A DNA stretch of 41,333 bases. Origin: Vreelandella olivaria. GTDB taxonomy: Bacteria; Pseudomonadota; Gammaproteobacteria; Pseudomonadales; Halomonadaceae. The position numbers were made by a program, and so were the translations under genes. Below are positions 38,711 through 41,333 of the stretch, piece after piece. Where the stretch lies: NCBI RefSeq assembly GCF_023507745.1, contig NZ_JALPZO010000126.1, positions 1 through 41,333 on the forward strand, in the 5' to 3' direction. The stretch's first letter is position 1. Each line of letters begins with the position of its first letter. The notes beneath the pieces were generated by a model that saw only the letters and a program-made list of their open reading frames with translations, was not told the DNA's origin and searched no databases.

Positions 38711-39658
38711 TTAATGCATTATCTCACGGCGTAGCTCCGCTACCTTGGCGTGTTCCAACCCCGCCAGTTCGGCAATCACCTCATCCGACAATGCGCCGTG
38801 CAGAATCATACGGCGGGCAACGTCCAGCCTTCCCTCCAGATTGCCTTCCTGGCGTCCTTCCTGGCGTCCTTGTAAGCGTTCTTTTTTAACCAGGTTCTCT
38901 AAATTCTCAGCCAACATATCTTTATCCTCCACGAGGCTATCGAGCCGCTCCAGGTTGATCTCGGCGCCCAGTCGATGCAGGTGGCGTTTCAGCCAACGGG
39001 TAATGATCCTATCGGTTCGCTCCTTATCGGGCTCAGCCTGAATGATAGCGACGACCCGATCCACGGCCTGCTGTAACGCCTTCCAGCTACCACCAGCATT
39101 CTCCACGCTGAAAACGCCGCTCAGCGGTGTCGGATGCTCAGTCAACTCCTTGTCAGTATAGCGCCCCTCATCCACCAAGTAATAGCGAAGATGTGGCTGG
39201 TAGACCTGCAGGAAGCTTGGCAGTTCCGGGGTGATCATGTTGAAAATATCCGTCTTGGCTGTCCAGCGCTTGGCCCCGTTGTAAAGCACGATCGGAAACA
39301 CTGGAGGCAGCCCATCACCAGGCGCGATGACCTTCTGCTTAATCAGATGGCTATAGAAGCCAGCGACATAGTGCATCAACCGAATGGGCATGGTGTGATC
39401 CACACGGGACTGAAACTCCAGCAGGATATAGAGAAAAACCCGTTGGGTGAGACCATGCCAAGTGATCTCCACAGACCACACCACGTCTTCGAACTTCTCC
39501 TCGAACAGAGGGGTGATGTAGTTACCACTATGGTTTCTCAGTGTGGTGAACTCCATGAGTTCGGCGATCTCGGCAGGCGCAAAGCCCTCGATCAACTGTT
39601 GTACGAATTCGGGGTGGCTGAACAGCTCCTTGTAGCCGGTGTCATGATAATTCGCCAT
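38711..39658 (-). CDS. Rpn/YhgA-like PD-(D/E)XK nuclease
   Basis: A 315-aa protein of the recombination-promoting nuclease (formerly transposase_31) family. Pattern: HDTGYKELFSHPEFVQQLIE, EFTTLRNHSGNYITPLFEEK, EDVVWSVEITW and VFLYILLEFQSRVDHTMPIR; the last has the E-x-Q active-site motif. The C-terminal part has the usual Gln/Gly/Glu repeat (LQGRQEGRQEGNLEGRLDVA), which is variable in this family, and a closing helix. Intact. It is accessory, transcribed against its neighbours. Confidence 0.93.
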   Translation of the reverse strand: MANYHDTGYKELFSHPEFVQQLIEGFAPAEIAELMEFTTLRNHSGNYITPLFEEKFEDVVWSVEITWHGLTQRVFLYILLEFQSRVDHTMPIRLMHYVAGFYSHLIKQKVIAPGDGLPPVFPIVLYNGAKRWTAKTDIFNMITPELPSFLQVYQPHLRYYLVDEGRYTDKELTEHPTPLSGVFSVENAGGSWKALQQAVDRVVAIIQAEPDKERTDRIITRWLKRHLHRLGAEINLERLDSLVEDKDMLAENLENLVKKERLQGRQEGRQEGNLEGRLDVARRMILHGALSDEVIAELAGLEHAKVAELRREIMH

Positions 39659-39714
39659 CTGTGCTCCCTGTAGCGCAGCTATCTCAGTGACAGGAGTTTA
39701 TCATGGGGTATGGT

Positions 39715-39755
39715 ACAAAAATTTTTGTGGTATCATTTCGTATCGTTTTGATATC
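39715..39755 (+). promoter_or_regulatory. operator-like repeats before the RHH fusion gene
   Basis: ACAAAAATTTTTGT (39715-39728) is a perfect 14-bp palindrome, followed by TATC at 39731, 39741 and 39752, about one helical turn apart. RHH proteins often bind short repeats spaced by a turn, so autoregulation by the gene at 39775 is likely. This is inference. Confidence 0.45.
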
Positions 39756-39774
39756 AGTCTGACTGAGGGATAGC

Positions 39775-40428
39775 ATGTCGGATAAAAAATTAGCAATGAC
39801 CGTACGAGGTATAGACCCGGACGTGATGGAAGCCCTTGATGCTACCGCTCAGGCGAATGGAAGGACTCGGGAGTCAGAGGTTCGTGCGGCTATTCGAGCC
39901 TGGGTTGGCAAGCCAGATGTTCCTCCAGGCAATAAGAAGAAGGTGATTATTCCGGTTGGCGGGCTTGGCTATTACGCGATGCAAGAGGAGTATGAATGTG
40001 TGCTCATACCCCACGAAAAGCTGAAAAATCCTCAATCTCAGTCAGTTCACAAAGATGTTTATATTCTTGTCTACACATCTGTATTGATGAATAACGATGA
40101 AACCAGAGATATCTTATTGAATAGAATCTGCAATACAGAACTTTCGGGAATACCCATTAGCCGTGTTCATTTGGTTCTGATGTTCAAAGAGACTTTTTAT
40201 GCGGAGAGTGGTTTTAAAGCATTTATATTTGAGCCTCAGTTCGATGTTGATGAGGCTCGTAAAAATCTACCGGGCGTGATTCAGAAAAAGCGCGCTATTA
40301 CTGGGACAGAGTACCACTGGCGCTCACATTTAATAAAATGCGGTGATGTCAGAGTCTATACTGATCCAGAGGCCTTCGATGAGTTGAGTCAGTCTGCGAT
40401 ACAGGCCTTGTTATCAGCCAGAGACTAA
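39775..40428 (+). CDS. ribbon-helix-helix protein fused to an unknown domain
   Basis: A 217-aa protein. Residues 1-48 form a plausible RHH DNA-binding domain: KLAMTVRGIDPDVMEALDAT with ANGRTRESEVRAAIRAWVG. The rest (about 55-215) is an alpha/beta domain that I do not recognise: KKVIIPVGGLGYYAMQEEYE, VYILVYTSVLMN, SRVHLVLMFKETFYAESGF, FEPQFDVDEARKNLPGVIQK and DVRVYTDPEAFDELSQSAI. RHH repressors are normally short, so the added domain could sense a ligand or act as an enzyme or toxin. The AT-rich DNA differs from the ICE core. Confidence 0.75.
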   Translation: MSDKKLAMTVRGIDPDVMEALDATAQANGRTRESEVRAAIRAWVGKPDVPPGNKKKVIIPVGGLGYYAMQEEYECVLIPHEKLKNPQSQSVHKDVYILVYTSVLMNNDETRDILLNRICNTELSGIPISRVHLVLMFKETFYAESGFKAFIFEPQFDVDEARKNLPGVIQKKRAITGTEYHWRSHLIKCGDVRVYTDPEAFDELSQSAIQALLSARD

Positions 40429-40478
40429 ATAATCACAGTCGGGGGAGTGGGTCGAGTTGAAAAAAGAACTTGAAGCCG

Positions 40479-40490
40479 TCTAACGTTAGA
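40479..40490. promoter_or_regulatory. 12-bp palindrome upstream of a lipoprotein gene
   Basis: TCTAACGTTAGA is perfectly symmetric and lies 62 bp before the ATG at 40552, in the 123-bp gap after the RHH fusion gene. It is a candidate regulator site. Confidence 0.3.
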
Positions 40491-40551
40491 TAGTAAGCAT
40501 AGCGCCCTCATTAAACCTATCTACTGAGAAGCTTGGCAAGGAAGATTCCTT

Positions 40552-40956
40552 ATGAAGATAAATATATTAGCAGCAATGTCTTTGGCGTTCCTGGCTGGGT
40601 GTGCTGGGCAAGGAGCCCTGCACCAGAATTCAAATCAAGAACAGCAAGGGTTGATATTCAGCGTGTCGGATGCCAGTTATACGCTCACGCCTGAGTGCAC
40701 GCGTAGTGCGGAGGTTGACCACGATGAAGACGGTAGGCCGATGGTTGTGGTGAGTATGAAGCGAAGCCCAGAATGCAGTGAAAAAGCGTTTGAAACTGTT
40801 TTCTCCAAGGTGGGCCAGCACATGACCATAGAGTATGGCGATCAGGTGCTTGTTCATGACTCACCCATCATCACGCCGATGAATCCTGCCTCACCGTTTT
40901 GGACTGGCGTCGAGGATGATGCGCTGGCCAGGGATATTTCCGAGCACTTGGACTAA
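40552..40956 (+). CDS. lipoprotein with a SecD head-like domain
   Basis: A 134-aa predicted lipoprotein: signal MKINILAAMSLAFLAGC with a lipobox, a polar stretch, then one domain. The end GQHMTIEYGDQVLVHDSPII with PFWTGVEDDALARDISEHL resembles the head subdomain of SecD/SecDF periplasmic domains (strand, 'v.s.P.I', then a G-F-type turn and A..L helix). That similarity is judged by eye. Two cysteines (PECTRS and SPECSE) may pair. A 14-bp palindrome, TAAAGTATACTTTA, overlaps the stop codon (40954-40967). Confidence 0.7.
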   Translation: MKINILAAMSLAFLAGCAGQGALHQNSNQEQQGLIFSVSDASYTLTPECTRSAEVDHDEDGRPMVVVSMKRSPECSEKAFETVFSKVGQHMTIEYGDQVLVHDSPIITPMNPASPFWTGVEDDALARDISEHLD

Positions 40957-41022
40957 AGTATACTTTAATTTATGCGGCTCACAGCCATCCTGAGATTGTC
41001 ACTGTAAAAAAGGAGATTAGCG

Positions 41023-41229
41023 ATGGCAATTGTTGAGATTTGGGCTCCACCTGGAGTTTGGGGGCCGTACGCGGACTTACGATCCTATACAGGTGGGTCA
41101 AGGAGCTATACGGTTAGCTTTAATACAGTATCAGGATCCTCTACATTCGATGCTGAAATTGAGTATGTGGATGAGGGAGGCCTTGAGAGTGTTCTTAGTG
41201 TCGGGCCGACGTCACCCCATCTTCAGTAG
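41023..41229 (+). CDS. small unknown protein, possibly cut by an IS end
   Basis: A 68-aa protein rich in Gly, Ser and Tyr, beta-like (IVEIWAPPGVWGPYADLRSY, RSYTVSFNTVSGSSTFDAEI). AGGAG about 8 bp before the ATG. Its last two or three codons overlap the stop end of an IS3-type transposase on the other strand, and an IS normally extends a few tens of bases beyond that stop, so the natural C terminus is probably missing. Family unknown. Confidence 0.5.
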   Translation: MAIVEIWAPPGVWGPYADLRSYTGGSRSYTVSFNTVSGSSTFDAEIEYVDEGGLESVLSVGPTSPHLQ

Positions 41230-41333
41230 CAGCCGGGTTTAGAGTCAGAAATAACTTTATCGTGTTTTACCACCAGTTGCTCGGCATAGGCTGAAGGTGT
41301 CAGCCCACCAAGACTCTTCTTCGGTCTTTCTTC
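41223..41333 (-). mobile_element. 3' end of an IS3-family transposase (OrfB), runs off the window
   Basis: The last 36 codons read EERPKKSLGGLTPSAYAEQL and end in DSKPGCY before the stop at 41223-41225. The R-P-x-x-S-L-G-G-x-T-P-x-x-Y/F pattern is the signature of the end of the IS3/IS911 rve transposase. The rest of the element and its far end lie beyond 41333; the near inverted repeat should lie at roughly 41180-41222. Confidence 0.88.

Noticed and set aside
1..41333. tRNA, rRNA or ICE attachment sites
   Set aside because: I saw no cloverleaf-like or rRNA-like sequence and no integrase or terminal repeat; the window is internal to the element.

Overview
The window is an internal stretch of an integrative and conjugative element (ICE) of the PFL_46xx/PFL_47xx class (the GI/tfc-type T4SS family, relatives of ICEclc, pKLC102/PFGI-1, SPI-7 and ICEHin1056). 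It most likely comes from a moderately GC-rich gammaproteobacterium. Genus cannot be read from the sequence. Neither ICE end, integrase, att site, ParA/ParB nor relaxase is inside the window.

Layout: (1) 1-8326, DNA-processing module: a tandem 58-bp repeat, a DUF3158-type gene, a FitAB/VapBC-type toxin-antitoxin (TA) pair, a 1.2-kb cargo unit bracketed by 179-bp direct repeats (two small membrane proteins and an HTH regulator), ssb, a lipoprotein, a PH-domain membrane protein, two unknown genes and topB (topoisomerase III). (2) 8327-9968: a DUF1778/GNAT TA pair, then about 700 bp without a convincing gene but crowded with stem-loops. (3) 9969-25888: first part of the conjugation operon, in family order: PilL-like lipoprotein, coiled-coil membrane protein, PFL_4693, an interrupting minus-strand gene, transglycosylase, PFL_4695, a TraD-domain-like protein, TraD, PFL_4697, RAQPRD, PFL_4701, PFL_4702, TIGR03750, PFL_4703, PFL_4704, PFL_4705, TIGR03751 lipoprotein and the TraC/VirB4 ATPase. 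(4) 25885-29222: cargo of unknown small genes on both strands, a Xre-RES TA pair whose antitoxin carries an in-frame stop, and a MazEF/PemIK pair. (5) 29511-35231: second part of the conjugation operon: DsbC-like protein, PFL_4709, PFL_4710 (TraU-like), PFL_4711, a small membrane protein and a TraG-N-like protein, closed by a stem-loop. (6) 35264-41333: accessory region with a tandem-repeat protein, a YefM-RelE pair, a frameshifted ISL3-type transposase remnant, a second Xre-RES pair, an Rpn/YhgA-like nuclease, a ribbon-helix-helix fusion protein, a SecD-head-like lipoprotein, a small unknown gene, and the end of an IS3-family transposase running off the window.

How it works together: SSB and TopB probably process and maintain the transferred strand. 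TraD couples DNA to the channel; TraC powers assembly; the PFL_47xx proteins build the envelope-spanning channel; the transglycosylase opens the wall; the DsbC-like protein folds the cysteine-rich periplasmic parts. Six TA modules sit at the seams between backbone blocks, which fits both stabilisation of the element and use of those seams as insertion points. The most original observations are a stand-alone protein resembling the inserted alpha-helical region of TraD, encoded directly before traD and overlapping it; the highly structured non-coding region before pilL; and the single-codon inactivation of an antitoxin beside an apparently intact RES toxin.
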